Shown here: positions 51,107 through 59,186 of the stretch, piece by piece
How the letters are laid out: every line of letters begins with the position of its first letter
Position numbering within the stretch: the first letter of the stretch is position 1
Assembly: GCF_026339955.1 (NCBI RefSeq)
Contig: NZ_JAPEPW010000001.1
Coordinates: forward strand, 7,399,001-7,463,000
Direction: 5' to 3'
Source: Streptomyces sp. NBC_01549
Lineage (GTDB): Bacteria > Actinomycetota > Actinomycetes > Streptomycetales > Streptomycetaceae
Length of the DNA stretch: 64,000 nucleotides
Translations under genes and position numbers: made by a program
The notes under the pieces: model-generated
Database searches by the model: none
What the model saw: the letters and a program-made list of their open reading frames with translations, nothing else
Told to the model about the DNA's origin: nothing

Positions 51107-51163
51107 GGGTCGAACGGCCCTTGCCGAAGGCCGGACGGCCGAGGCACGGGCCCTGCCCGGCCC
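51107..51163. promoter_or_regulatory. Three tandem OsdR/DevR-type elements before pflB
   Basis: 51107-51120 reads GGGTCGAACGGCCC (one change) and 51128-51141 reads AGGCCGGACGGCCG (two changes). 51150-51163 is a weaker element of the GCCCTGCCCGGCCC form. Centres are 21 and 22 bp apart. The group ends 73 bp before the original pflB start at 51237. Confidence 0.65.
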
Positions 51164-51236
51164 TCGTGGCGGCCATGGCGTCGCACGAGCATCGAAAGGG
51201 AGACATTCCAGTGCGGAGCAAGGGAGAGAACCGGCG

Positions 51237-52635
51237 ATGACAGCGACAGCGACAGGGCCTCGACGAGGCGCACGCCCAGGAGCTGATCGACGACTTCGTC
51301 ATCAAGCTGCGGATCGTACGGTTCCTGCGCACCCCCGAGTACGACGCGCTGTTCTCCGGCGACCCGACCTGGGTGGCGGAGTCTCTCGGCGGCATCGGTA
51401 CGGACGGGCGTCCGCTGGTCACCCGGACTTCCTTCCGCTTCCTGCAGACTCTCTACAACCTCGGCCCGGCCCCTGAACCCAACCTGACCGTGCTCTGGTC
51501 GCCCCGACTTCCCGCGGGCTTCAAGGAGTTCTGCGCCCAGGTCTCCATCGACACCAGCGCCGTCCAGTACGAGTCCGACGAGCTGACGCGCCCGCGCACC
51601 GGGGACGACACCGCGATCGCGTGCTGTGTGTCGGCGATGGCGGTCGGCCGGCAAATGCAGTTCTTCGGGGCACGGGTCAACCTCGCCAAGGCCCTGCTGT
51701 ACGCGCTCAACGGCGGCCGGGACGAGCTGACCGGCGAGCAGATCGCACCCGAGACGCCCGCGCTGACCGGGGAGTACCTGGACTACGAGGAGTTGTCGAC
51801 CGCGTACGACCGCATGCTGGACTGGCTGGCGGGGACGTACGTCAACACGCTCAACGTCATCCACTACATGCACGACAAGTACGCCTACGAGCGCGTCGAG
51901 ATGGCGCTGCACGACCACCCGGTCCACCGCTTCATGGCCTGTGGCATCGCGGGTCTGTCGGTCGCCGCCGACAGCATGTCCGCCGTCAAGCACGCGCGGG
52001 TGAAGGTGATCCGGGACGACACCGGGCTGGCCGTCGACTTCGAGACCGAGGGCGACTGGCCGGCGTACGGGAACAACGACGACCGCGCCGACGCCCTCGC
52101 GGTCGGCCTGGTCGAGTCCTTCATGGCCAAGGTGCGCAAGCATCCGACCTACCGGGACGCCGAGCACACCCAGTCCGTACTGACGATCACCTCGAACGTC
52201 GTCTACGGCCGACACACCGGCAACACCCCCGACGGCCGGCGCGCCGGACAGCCCTTCGCACCCGGGGCCAACCCCATGAACGGGCGCGACCGGCACGGTG
52301 TGGTCGCCTCCGCGCTGTCGGTCGCCAAGCTGCCCTACGAGCAGGCCCGTGACGGCATCTCGCTGACGACGACGATCACCCCGGAGGGCCTGGGACACGC
52401 GCCAGGCGAGCGGGCCGGGAACCTGGTCGGCATCCTCGACGCGTACACGGCCTCCGGCGGCTTCCACATGAACGTCAACGTCCTGGACCGGGCCACGCTG
52501 GAGGACGCGATGGAACACCCGGAAAACTACCCGGAGTTGACCATCCGCGTCTCCGGCTACGCCGTCAACTTCGTCCGTCTGACCCGTGAGCAGCAGCTCG
52601 ACGTGATCAGCCGCACAGTCCACGGATCGCTGTGA
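51237..52635 (+). pseudogene. pflB: Pyruvate formate-lyase with internal deletion
   Basis: A ribosome site (AAGGGAGAG) and an ATG at 51237 encode MTATATG and then run out of frame. From 51253 a different frame encodes the C-terminal 460 residues of pyruvate formate-lyase. These include the active-site Cys-Cys pair (51622-51627, AIACCVSAM) and the glycyl-radical site (RVSGYAV, Gly at 52555-52557). About 285-290 codons are missing between the two, judged against the ~760-residue family. A GTG at 51373 could start a shortened protein, but the N-terminal half of the barrel would be absent. The enzyme normally splits pyruvate to acetyl-CoA and formate without oxygen. Confidence 0.85.
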
Positions 52636-52640
52636 GGACC

Positions 52641-53370
52641 ATGGCGACCCGGCCGGATCCACTCCTGGGACCTGTCCACCGGCGTGGACGGCCCCGGGAC
52701 CCGGTTCGTCCTTTTCGTCAGCGGTTGCCCGCTCCGCTGCCTCTACTGCGCCAACCCCGACACCTGGCACATGAGGGACGGTAGGGACGCCACGGTCGAC
52801 GCGGTGATGGCCGAGATCGAGAAGTACCGGACCTTCGTCACCACGGCCGGTTGAGGGGTGACGGTCACGGGCGGTGAAGCGCTGCTCCAGCCCATCTTCA
52901 CCGCTGACCTCCTGCGCCGCTGCAAGGAGGCGGGGCTGCACACCGCATTCGACACCTCCGGCTTCCTCGGCGAGCGCGCCACCGACGAACTACTCGCCGA
53001 CACCGACCTGGTACTCCTGGACATCAAGTCCTTCGACATCCGTACGTACCGGAATCTGACCGGCGGAGAACTGGCGCCCACGCTCAACTTCGCCACCCAC
53101 CTGGACCGCCTCGGTATCCCCGTGCGGATCCGCTACGTCCTCGTCCCCGGCTGGACCGACGCCCCGGAGGCCGTCGCCGGGCTCGCCCGCTTCGTCGCGG
53201 GCCTGGGCAACGTCGACCGGGTGGACGTCCTGCCCTTCCACAAGCTGGGCGCCTCGAAGTACGAAGCCCTGGGGATCCTTTTCCCGCTGCGCGACACCCC
53301 GGTTCCCGAACCGGGTTCGACCGAGCGAGTGCGAGAGCAGTTCAGGGAGTGCGGGCTTGCCGCGTACTGA
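52641..53370 (+). pseudogene. pflA: Pyruvate formate-lyase activating enzyme with nonsense and frameshift
   Basis: The frame from 52654 encodes a radical-SAM activase: HSWDLSTGVDGPGTRF, the cluster motif CPLRCLYC, then TTAG, an in-frame TGA at 52852-52854, then GVTVTGGEALLQP and the rest to 53370. Relatives have Gly where the TGA stands, so a single GGA-to-TGA change is likely. The ATG at 52641 is in another frame, and one extra C near 52650 explains this. With both lesions no functional activase is expected. It follows pflB by five bases. Confidence 0.88.
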
Positions 53371-53463
53371 ACCGGGGGACCAGGATGGCTGCTGATCCGG
53401 GGGCTCTTCCGCCGATTCCCCAGGACTCCCGTGTGGGCCGAGGATCCGCGGCTCGAGAGCACT

Positions 53464-53506
53464 GTCGGCCGGCTCCGCCCGGACGCACCCGGTGGAGCCG
53501 GCCGAC
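53464..53506. terminator. Strong bidirectional hairpin terminator
   Basis: A perfect 13-base stem, GTCGGCCGGCTCC (53464-53476) with GGAGCCGGCCGAC (53494-53506), lies between the convergent pflA and AbgT remnants. Confidence 0.7.
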
Positions 53507-53518
53507 TGCTTAAGGACA

Positions 53519-54120
53519 TCACTTGAGGCCGATGTGGGCACCGGGCCCGAGGGGCAGATCGAATCCGTAGAAGATCCCCAGGATCGCCAACCACACCACC
53601 AGGAACGGCACGACGAAGATGGCGAGCCGGGAGATGAGCGTGCCGAGCCTGGCCTCCGGCTCGTACTGGCGCAGCATCGCCAGGAAGAGGAAGAGATAGG
53701 GGTTCATCGGTGTGATGGCACCAGTCGCGGAGTCGCCGATCCGGAAGGCGGCCTGGCTGAGGGCGGGACTCATGCCCATGAGCATGAAGGCCGGGATGAA
53801 CACGGGCCCGACCAGGGACCACAGGGCCGAGCCGGAGACGACGAAGAGGTTGAGGCAGGACGCCAGCAGGACGAAGGCGAGGATCGCCCAGAAGCCGGTC
53901 ACGCCGACGGAGTCGAAGAGCGCGGCGGCCTTCACGGCCAGCAGCACTCCGAGGTTCGACCAGTTGAAGAGCGCGATGACCTGGGCGGCGACGAACATCA
54001 TCACGATGTAGCCGGACATGTTCTTCACCGAGTCGGTCACGGCCGTGACCACGTCCTCGGTGTCGGTGAGCGACTTGACCGTGAACCCGTAGGTCAGTCC
54101 CGCCAGCAGGGATGGCGTCC
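53519..54120 (-). pseudogene. C-terminal part of an AbgT-family transporter
   Basis: The minus-strand frame encodes about 200 residues of the C-terminal half of an AbgT transporter: GLTYGFTVKSLTDTEDVV, SGSALWSLVGPVFIPAFMLMG, DSATGAITPMNPYLFLFLAML and a final helix ending GFDLPLGPGAHIGLK. Full-length members have about 500 residues. The first ~300 are missing, and before about 54120 the sequence is unrelated. Family members move p-aminobenzoyl-glutamate or drugs. Confidence 0.75.
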
Positions 54121-54149
54121 GGCGCTCTTGAAGACCAGGGCCGCCAAGG

Positions 54150-54320
54150 GCGGCACGCGAACTGGCCGACGTGCATTCCTTTGAGGCCCATCTGTCACGG
54201 CAGTTGCCCCGCCTGACGATCGGAGACCGGTCGGTGGTGCTGCGCACGGTCAAGCACATGGGCCGACTGCTGGGCGAGGACGGCCACTGCGTCGGCGTGG
54301 TCCCGCTCCGTCTGCCGTAG
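54150..54320 (+). pseudogene. C-terminal remnant of an Lrp/AsnC-type regulator
   Basis: The plus-strand frame ending at TAG 54318-54320 reads ELADVHSFEAHLSRQLPRL, then RSVVLRTVKHMGRLL and VGVVPLRLP. This pattern resembles the C-terminal ligand-binding part of Streptomyces Lrp/AsnC regulators. No start codon or helix-turn-helix precedes it, and it abuts the AbgT remnant. Confidence 0.45.
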
Positions 54321-54414
54321 CTCCGAGGCCTCGCACACCGCTGACCGGATCGTTCCGGTGTCGGCCTGGATCAGGCCTGCGGATCCGGTATCGGACCAGG
54401 CCAGAATGGGGGAC

Positions 54415-54966
54415 ATGAACCGAGCGCTGATCGTGATCGATGTCCAGGAATCCTTCCGAGCCCGCCCGCTGTGGGAGCAGATCGCCAATCCGAAGATCGC
54501 GGAACCGGTCAACCGTCTGGTGCGACTCGCCCGCGCCAACGACGACCTGGTCGTCTGGGTCCTCCACACCGAGCCCGGCAGTGGCGGGGTCTTCGACCCG
54601 GCCCAGGGACACGTCCGACTGCTGGACGAACTGGAGCAGCCGCAGTCGGGTGAGCCGGTCCTGTACAAGACCTCCCACAACGCCTTCACCACCACTAATC
54701 TGCAACAACTGCTCACCGAGGCGGGCGTGCGCGAACTGACCGTCTGTGGCATCCGCACCGAGCAGTGCGTGGAAACCACGACCCGGGTAGGAAGCGACCT
54801 CGGATACCGCATGGTCTTCGTCACCGACGCCACCACCACCAATCCGATCGGCGACCTCGGCGCCGACGCGATCATCGAGCGTACGGAGGCTGTCCTGCGT
54901 GACCGGTTCGCCCGGATCTCCACGGTGGCCGAACGCGAGGCGGAGCTGGGAGCATCCGAGGCGTGA
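54415..54966 (+). CDS. Isochorismatase-family hydrolase
   Basis: The 183-residue protein has the cysteine hydrolase triad: Asp in ALIVIDVQESF, Lys in VLYKTSHNAF and Cys in VCGIRTEQCVETT. Family members hydrolyse isochorismate, nicotinamide or related amides; the substrate is not clear. I chose the ATG at 54415 with GGGGG before it over the ATG at 54406. The next gene overlaps its stop codon (GTGA), and this GlxA-type regulator probably controls both. Confidence 0.88.
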   Translation: MNRALIVIDVQESFRARPLWEQIANPKIAEPVNRLVRLARANDDLVVWVLHTEPGSGGVFDPAQGHVRLLDELEQPQSGEPVLYKTSHNAFTTTNLQQLLTEAGVRELTVCGIRTEQCVETTTRVGSDLGYRMVFVTDATTTNPIGDLGADAIIERTEAVLRDRFARISTVAEREAELGASEA

Positions 54967-55889
54967 GTCATGTCGTCTTCGTCCTCGTGCCCGGCGTCCA
55001 CCTGCTCGACCTGGCCGGACCGGCCCAGGTCTTCGGCACGGCGGGGGACTTCGGACAGCCCTACCGGCTGAGCTATGTCGCCGATCAGGAGCAGGTGCTC
55101 AGCGCCCAGGGCCTGCCGCTGGCCGCCCACACCCAGTGGCCGGAGCTGAGCGACGACGACCTTGTCGTGGTGCCGGGCTGGCGGGCGCCCACCCTGCGCG
55201 GCGGGCCGGAGCTGAGCCAGTCCGCGCTCGAGCGGCTACGAGCCCACCACACCGTCGGGGGCACCGTCGCCAGCGTGTGCGCCGGGGCCGAGGCGCTCGG
55301 CCTGGCGGGGCTGCTGGACGGGCGCAGGTGCACCACGCACCATCACCTTCAGGACGAGCTGGCGGCCCGGCACCCCCGGGCGATCGTGGTGCGGGATGTG
55401 CTGTTCACCACCGACGACCGGGTGGTGACGTCGGCCGGTATCGCCAGCGGCATCGACCTGGCGCTGCACCTGCTGGCCGTCCGCCACGGCCCGGCACTCG
55501 CTGCCCAAGTGGCGCGGGACATGGTTGTCTACGCCCGCCGAAACGGCCACGAGCCACAGGCCAGCGCCATGTTGCGGCACCGGTCCCACCTGGACGACAC
55601 CGTCCACCGCGCTCAGGACCTCATCGACGCGCGCTTCGCCGAACCACTGCCGCTGGCCCACGTGGCCGCCAGCGTCGGCGTCAGTGAACGCACCCTGACC
55701 CGGATGTTCCACCGTGCCACAGGCGGCCTGACGCCGCTGCGCTACCAGCAGACCCTGAGACTGGAGCGCGCGGAGCACCTGATCGGTCACGGTACGACGG
55801 TGGAAACCGCGGCTCGTGAGGTGGGCTTCCAGGACGTTCGGATGCTGCGCCGACTGCGCTCCCGAGCGCCTTGCGGGACGACGGGGTGA
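54963..55889 (+). CDS. GlxA-type AraC-family regulator (DJ-1/PfpI plus HTH)
   Basis: The 308-residue protein has an N-terminal DJ-1/PfpI-like domain (about 1-170; VPGVHLLDLAGPAQVF, SVCAGAEALGLAGLLDG) and a C-terminal AraC HTH pair (about 215-300; LAHVAASVGVSERTLTRMFHRATGG). The second HTH ends in LRRLRSRAPCGTTG, which departs from the usual RRxFxRxxGxSPxxYR, so the C terminus may be frameshifted. It starts with GTG overlapping the isochorismatase gene. Confidence 0.85.
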   Translation: MSHVVFVLVPGVHLLDLAGPAQVFGTAGDFGQPYRLSYVADQEQVLSAQGLPLAAHTQWPELSDDDLVVVPGWRAPTLRGGPELSQSALERLRAHHTVGGTVASVCAGAEALGLAGLLDGRRCTTHHHLQDELAARHPRAIVVRDVLFTTDDRVVTSAGIASGIDLALHLLAVRHGPALAAQVARDMVVYARRNGHEPQASAMLRHRSHLDDTVHRAQDLIDARFAEPLPLAHVAASVGVSERTLTRMFHRATGGLTPLRYQQTLRLERAEHLIGHGTTVETAAREVGFQDVRMLRRLRSRAPCGTTG

Positions 55890-56050
55890 ACCTTCCCGGC
55901 AGTCATGCGATCCGTTCCACGGGTGGGTAGTTCCACGGGTGGTCAAGAGGTGACCCAGCGGGTCGGGTCCGCGTCGGTTGAGTGGCGCAGACGGCGCGCG
56001 AGTTGGGCTTCCCACCACGCGTCTCCCACGCGGCGTCATCCACCAGGGGT

Positions 56051-56139
56051 GAGCGGGACCGCTCCCGCTCGGTGAGGACGCTCATGACGAGGTGGGAGCG
56101 GGACCGCTCCCGCTCGGTGAGGACGCTCATGACGAGGTG
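56051..56139. repeat. 45-bp tandem repeat with internal hairpin
   Basis: A 44-base unit beginning GAGCGGGACCGCTCCCGCTC occurs at 56051-56094 and 56096-56139, identical in both copies and with a period of 45. Each copy has an inverted repeat (GAGCGGGA and TCCCGCTC, four-base loop). Because 45 is a multiple of three, a minus-strand frame repeats the peptide MSVLTERERSRS twice. The second copy overlaps the last codons of the XRE regulator gene. Nothing else is evident in the rest of 55890-56126. Confidence 0.8.
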
Positions 56140-56747
56140 CTGTCGGCCGTTGCGTCGGCCGCCGGACCGGGATCGTATGCGGACGGTTTCGCGCGGACCA
56201 CGGCTTGATCGCCCCGTGGTCCGAACAGGTGCAGCATCTCCACGGCGCTCGTGTTCGCCGGACCGAACCAGTGCGGTTGTCTGGTGTCGAACTCGGCGAC
56301 CTCGCCCGGGTGGAGTGTGCATTCCTGTTCCCCGAGGACGAGGCGCAGCTCGCCCGCGAGGACGTAGAGCCACTCGTAGCCGTCGTGGGTCACCAACACC
56401 GGCTCGCGGGGAGCCAGTACCTGCTTGAACACCTGCACCCGACCCGGGTACTGCGTCAGGGGCACAAGAACGCTGCCGTGGCCTTTGCGCAGGGGCTTGA
56501 GATGCACCCGAGGGTCACCGGTGGCCGGCGCGGCCACCAGTTGGTCGAGTGCGACCCGGTGCGTACGTGCGAGCGGGATGAGCAGTTCCAGGGTCGGGCG
56601 TCGTTTGCCCGACTCGAGACGCGACAGGGTGCTCACCGAGATTCCGGTCGTCGCCGCGAGCGCCTCCAGCGTGAGCCCGCGGTCCCGGCGCAGCGTGCGC
56701 AGCCGGGGGCCGATGCCGTCGATTATCTGTTCTAGTTCCGCGTCCAT
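56127..56747 (-). CDS. XRE-family regulator with cupin domain
   Basis: The 206-residue protein has an N-terminal HTH (about 12-70; LRTLRRDRGLTLEALAATTGISVSTLSRLESGKRRPTL) and a C-terminal cupin barrel (about 110-185; HDGYEWLYVLAGELRLVLG, LHPGEVAEFDTRQPHWFG). It would bind a small ligand and repress or activate nearby genes. It is divergent from the DHA2 efflux gene, 97 bases away, so this pump is a likely target. The ATG at 56747 has only a weak ribosome site. The 3' end overlaps a tandem repeat. Confidence 0.85.
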   Translation of the reverse strand: MDAELEQIIDGIGPRLRTLRRDRGLTLEALAATTGISVSTLSRLESGKRRPTLELLIPLARTHRVALDQLVAAPATGDPRVHLKPLRKGHGSVLVPLTQYPGRVQVFKQVLAPREPVLVTHDGYEWLYVLAGELRLVLGEQECTLHPGEVAEFDTRQPHWFGPANTSAVEMLHLFGPRGDQAVVRAKPSAYDPGPAADATADSTSS

Positions 56748-56844
56748 GGAGTCCAGTTTGCGGTCTTCGCAAATCTGGTGGGCGGCGGGTGTCCTCCGGC
56801 CCGAGCCTTGCCGGGCAGCCGCTTCCGGACGTGAGAGGTACACA

Positions 56845-58326
56845 GTGACCGCGACCACCCACCCCATCAAGCCACTTGACCCCGTTCAGCCCGTTCTGAG
56901 TGCACGCAGACGCTGGACGGTGCTGGCCGTCTGCTGTCTGAGCATGTTCCTGGTGGGCCTGGACACCACCATCGTCAATGTCGGACTGCCGGCGATCGGG
57001 CACGGTCTGGGTGTCGGGACCCGCAGCCTCGAATGGACCGTCGACGCGTACACCCTGGTCCTGGCCAGTCTCCTGATCTCCTCCGGCGCGCTGGCGGACC
57101 GTTTCGGACGCCGACGGGTGTTCCAGTTCGGACTGGTCGTGTTCGGTGCGGCCTCGCTGCTCTGCGCGATCGCCCCTTCGGCGGGTGTGCTGATCGCGGC
57201 CCGTGCCGTCCAGGGAGTCGGCGCCTCGATGCTCAGTCCAGTGGCTCTGGCGATCGTGGTGAACGCGATGCCCGACCCGAGGGAGCGCGCACAAGCGATC
57301 GGTGTCTGGGCGTCCGTCTTCGGGCTCAGCATGGCCGCCGGTCCCATCACGGGCGGCGCTCTCATCGCGGGCTTCGGTTGGCGGTCGGTGTTCTGGATCA
57401 ACGCACCGGTCATCGTGGCCGCTCTCGTGCTCACCGCGGTGTTCGTGCCGGAGTCCCGGGCACCGCGGGCGCAGCGGCTCGACCTCCCCGGCCAGGCCCT
57501 TCTGGCCGTGGTCATCGGCGTCTCGGTGGGCGTCCTCATCGAGGGGCCGCGCATCGGCTGGACGTCGCTTTCGGCGCTGGCCGCCTACGCGAGCGCCGCC
57601 GCGGCCACGGTCGGATTCGGGTGGGTCGAGTCCCACCGGAGCGAGCCGCTGATGGATCTACGGCTCTACCGGCATCCGGTCTTCAGCAGCGCCGTCCTCG
57701 GCGCGGTGGCGGTCTTCGTCGCCCTCAACGTGACGTTCCTGCTCAACACCTTCTACCTGCAGCACGCCCGGGGGTGGACACCACTGGCCGCCGGGGTGGC
57801 GACCTTGCCCATGGCCTTCGGGGCGACCGTCTGCGCACCCCTGTCCGGCCGCTTGGTCGGTCGTGTCGGACCGCGGTTGCCGCTTGTCCTGGCGGGCGGC
57901 TTCATCACGGTGGGCGGACTCTGTATGGTCGGGCTCGACCAGCACACGAGCGTGCTCCTGCTCTTGGTGGCCTACTTGCTGATCGGCGTCGGGTTCGGTT
58001 TCGCCAACGCTCCGATCACCAACACCGCGGTGAGCGGACTGCCTGCCGACCGTGCCGGCGTGGCCGGAGCGATCACGTCCACCGCACGCCAGCTCGGCTC
58101 CGCGCTCGGGACAGCCATCGCCGGGGGCCTGGTCGCGGGTACCGCGCCGGTGGGACTCGCGCACGCGTCCCGCCCGGGCTGGATCCTGGTCGCCACCTGC
58201 GGACTCTTCCTCCTCCTCGTGGTCCACGCGGCACGGCCGAAGAAGGACGAGGCCCGCCCCGCCTCTCCGCAACCGCGGCGAGCCAATATCTATGCTCGTG
58301 AAGTGAGAAAATGGCGGAAGGCGTAA
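56845..58326 (+). CDS. DHA2-family major facilitator efflux transporter
   Basis: The 493-residue membrane protein has about 14 helices. MFLVGLDTTIVNVGLPAIG and LADRFGRRRVFQFGL (loop 2-3) are MFS signatures, and QGVGASMLSPVALAIV fits the drug:H+ antiporter-2 subfamily. It exports a hydrophobic compound or drug of unknown identity. The GTG at 56845 follows GAGAGGT. The divergent XRE-cupin gene probably regulates it. Confidence 0.9.
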   Translation: MTATTHPIKPLDPVQPVLSARRRWTVLAVCCLSMFLVGLDTTIVNVGLPAIGHGLGVGTRSLEWTVDAYTLVLASLLISSGALADRFGRRRVFQFGLVVFGAASLLCAIAPSAGVLIAARAVQGVGASMLSPVALAIVVNAMPDPRERAQAIGVWASVFGLSMAAGPITGGALIAGFGWRSVFWINAPVIVAALVLTAVFVPESRAPRAQRLDLPGQALLAVVIGVSVGVLIEGPRIGWTSLSALAAYASAAAATVGFGWVESHRSEPLMDLRLYRHPVFSSAVLGAVAVFVALNVTFLLNTFYLQHARGWTPLAAGVATLPMAFGATVCAPLSGRLVGRVGPRLPLVLAGGFITVGGLCMVGLDQHTSVLLLLVAYLLIGVGFGFANAPITNTAVSGLPADRAGVAGAITSTARQLGSALGTAIAGGLVAGTAPVGLAHASRPGWILVATCGLFLLLVVHAARPKKDEARPASPQPRRANIYAREVRKWRKA

Positions 58327-58566
58327 CGAGGCTTCCTGTCCGGACAGACAAGCGGAGTTATTCACGGCACATGATCGATCGCAACGTGCTACTGTTGATC
58401 GCAGTTGCAGTTGTGGTTCCCGAAATCTTGCAAGTGTCCTCACCGGCTTCATCTGTCGGTGGAGCTCTTTTTCGGTTCCGGTGATTTTTCCGGCGGGGTA
58501 ATCATCACGGCGACGCGGAGTCCGCACATCGCGAAACTCCGAACACCGTCCCGAAGGAGATCTGAC
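58327..58566 (+). promoter_or_regulatory. Upstream and leader region of the cold-shock gene
   Basis: The 240 bases before the cold-shock gene are AT-richer than most of the window and hold no supported gene. A long leader is usual for cold-shock genes, and the GAAGGAGAT ribosome site is close to the start. I cannot place the promoter exactly. Confidence 0.4.
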
Positions 58567-58770
58567 ATGGCTGCTGGCACCGTGAAGTGGTTCAACGCGG
58601 AAAAGGGCTTCGGCTTCATCGAGCAGGACGGTGGCGGCGCGGACGTCTTCGCCCACTACTCGAACATCGCGGCCCAGGGCTTCCGTGAGCTGTCGGAGGG
58701 CCAGAAGGTGACCTTCGACATCGCGCAGGGTCAGAAAGGCCCGACGGCTGAGAACATCGTTCCCGCCTGA
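58567..58770 (+). CDS. cspA: Cold-shock protein, CspA family
   Basis: The 67-residue single-domain protein has both RNA-binding motifs, KWFNAEKGFGFI (RNP1, about residues 7-18) and DVFAHYSNI (RNP2), as in Streptomyces CspA-type proteins. It binds single-stranded RNA or DNA and relieves RNA structure. GAAGGAG precedes the ATG. A strong terminator follows, so it is monocistronic, but it sits just before the DEAD-box helicase gene, a common functional partner. Confidence 0.96.
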   Translation: MAAGTVKWFNAEKGFGFIEQDGGGADVFAHYSNIAAQGFRELSEGQKVTFDIAQGQKGPTAENIVPA

Positions 58771-58788
58771 CGCTGACACGTACTTCGC

Positions 58789-58824
58789 AGCTGGGGCCCG
58801 CACCTTGGGGTGCGGGCCCCAGCT
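58789..58824 (+). terminator. Strong hairpin terminator after cspA
   Basis: A perfect 16-base stem (58789-58804 with 58809-58824) and a four-base loop, TTGG, follow the cspA stop codon by 18 bases. Confidence 0.85.
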
Positions 58825-59186
58825 CGCCGCTTTTCAGGGAGCGGTCTCTCCGTCAGGGCCGTGGTGATGTCACCCGCGGCATGATTCAGAGGGGGCACGG
58901 CCCCCCTCGGGAATGCTCCACCGAATCCCTCGGGACTCCACCCAAGACTCCGGCCTCAGATCCGTCAGGGCCTCCCTCGCGGAATACCCCGCCTTGCTTT
59001 CGGGATCGCGCTGCTGTTTTCGGCGGCGCATTCCGAGAATATTCCCTGCTGATCCGACCTGATCCGACGTGATCCAGTCCGGTCCGATCCGGCTCCGCAT
59101 TATTTTTGGCTCGTTCTTGCGATTCTCTGCGCTGCTCATTCGCTGCGGGAATTCCTTGATACGCGCCACATCAAGGAAGGTTCCAC
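58825..59186 (+). other. Leader region before the DEAD-box gene with 10-bp repeats
   Basis: I see no gene here. At 59051-59090 there are four consecutive 10-base units, two as GATCCGACCT/GATCCGACGT and two looser (GATCCAGTCC, GGTCCGATCC). The stretch is AT-richer near 59095-59135 and probably contains the promoter and a long leader. Confidence 0.45.

Noticed and set aside
51373..52635. The 420-residue C-terminal PFL frame as an intact glycyl-radical enzyme
   Set aside because: About 290-340 N-terminal residues are missing against the family, no ribosome site precedes the GTG at 51373, and the original start is still visible out of frame.
52852..52854. In-frame TGA in the PFL activase read as selenocysteine
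   Set aside because: Relatives have Gly at this place, no Cys equivalent, and the same gene has a second lesion near its start; a nonsense mutation is simpler.
54340..54400. An operator copy before the isochorismatase gene
   Set aside because: GGATCCGGTATCGGACCAGGCC has only loose resemblance to GGGCCGNNCGGCCC and the gene lies outside the island.
56051..56139. CRISPR-like array
   Set aside because: Only two directly adjacent copies without spacers and no cas genes nearby.
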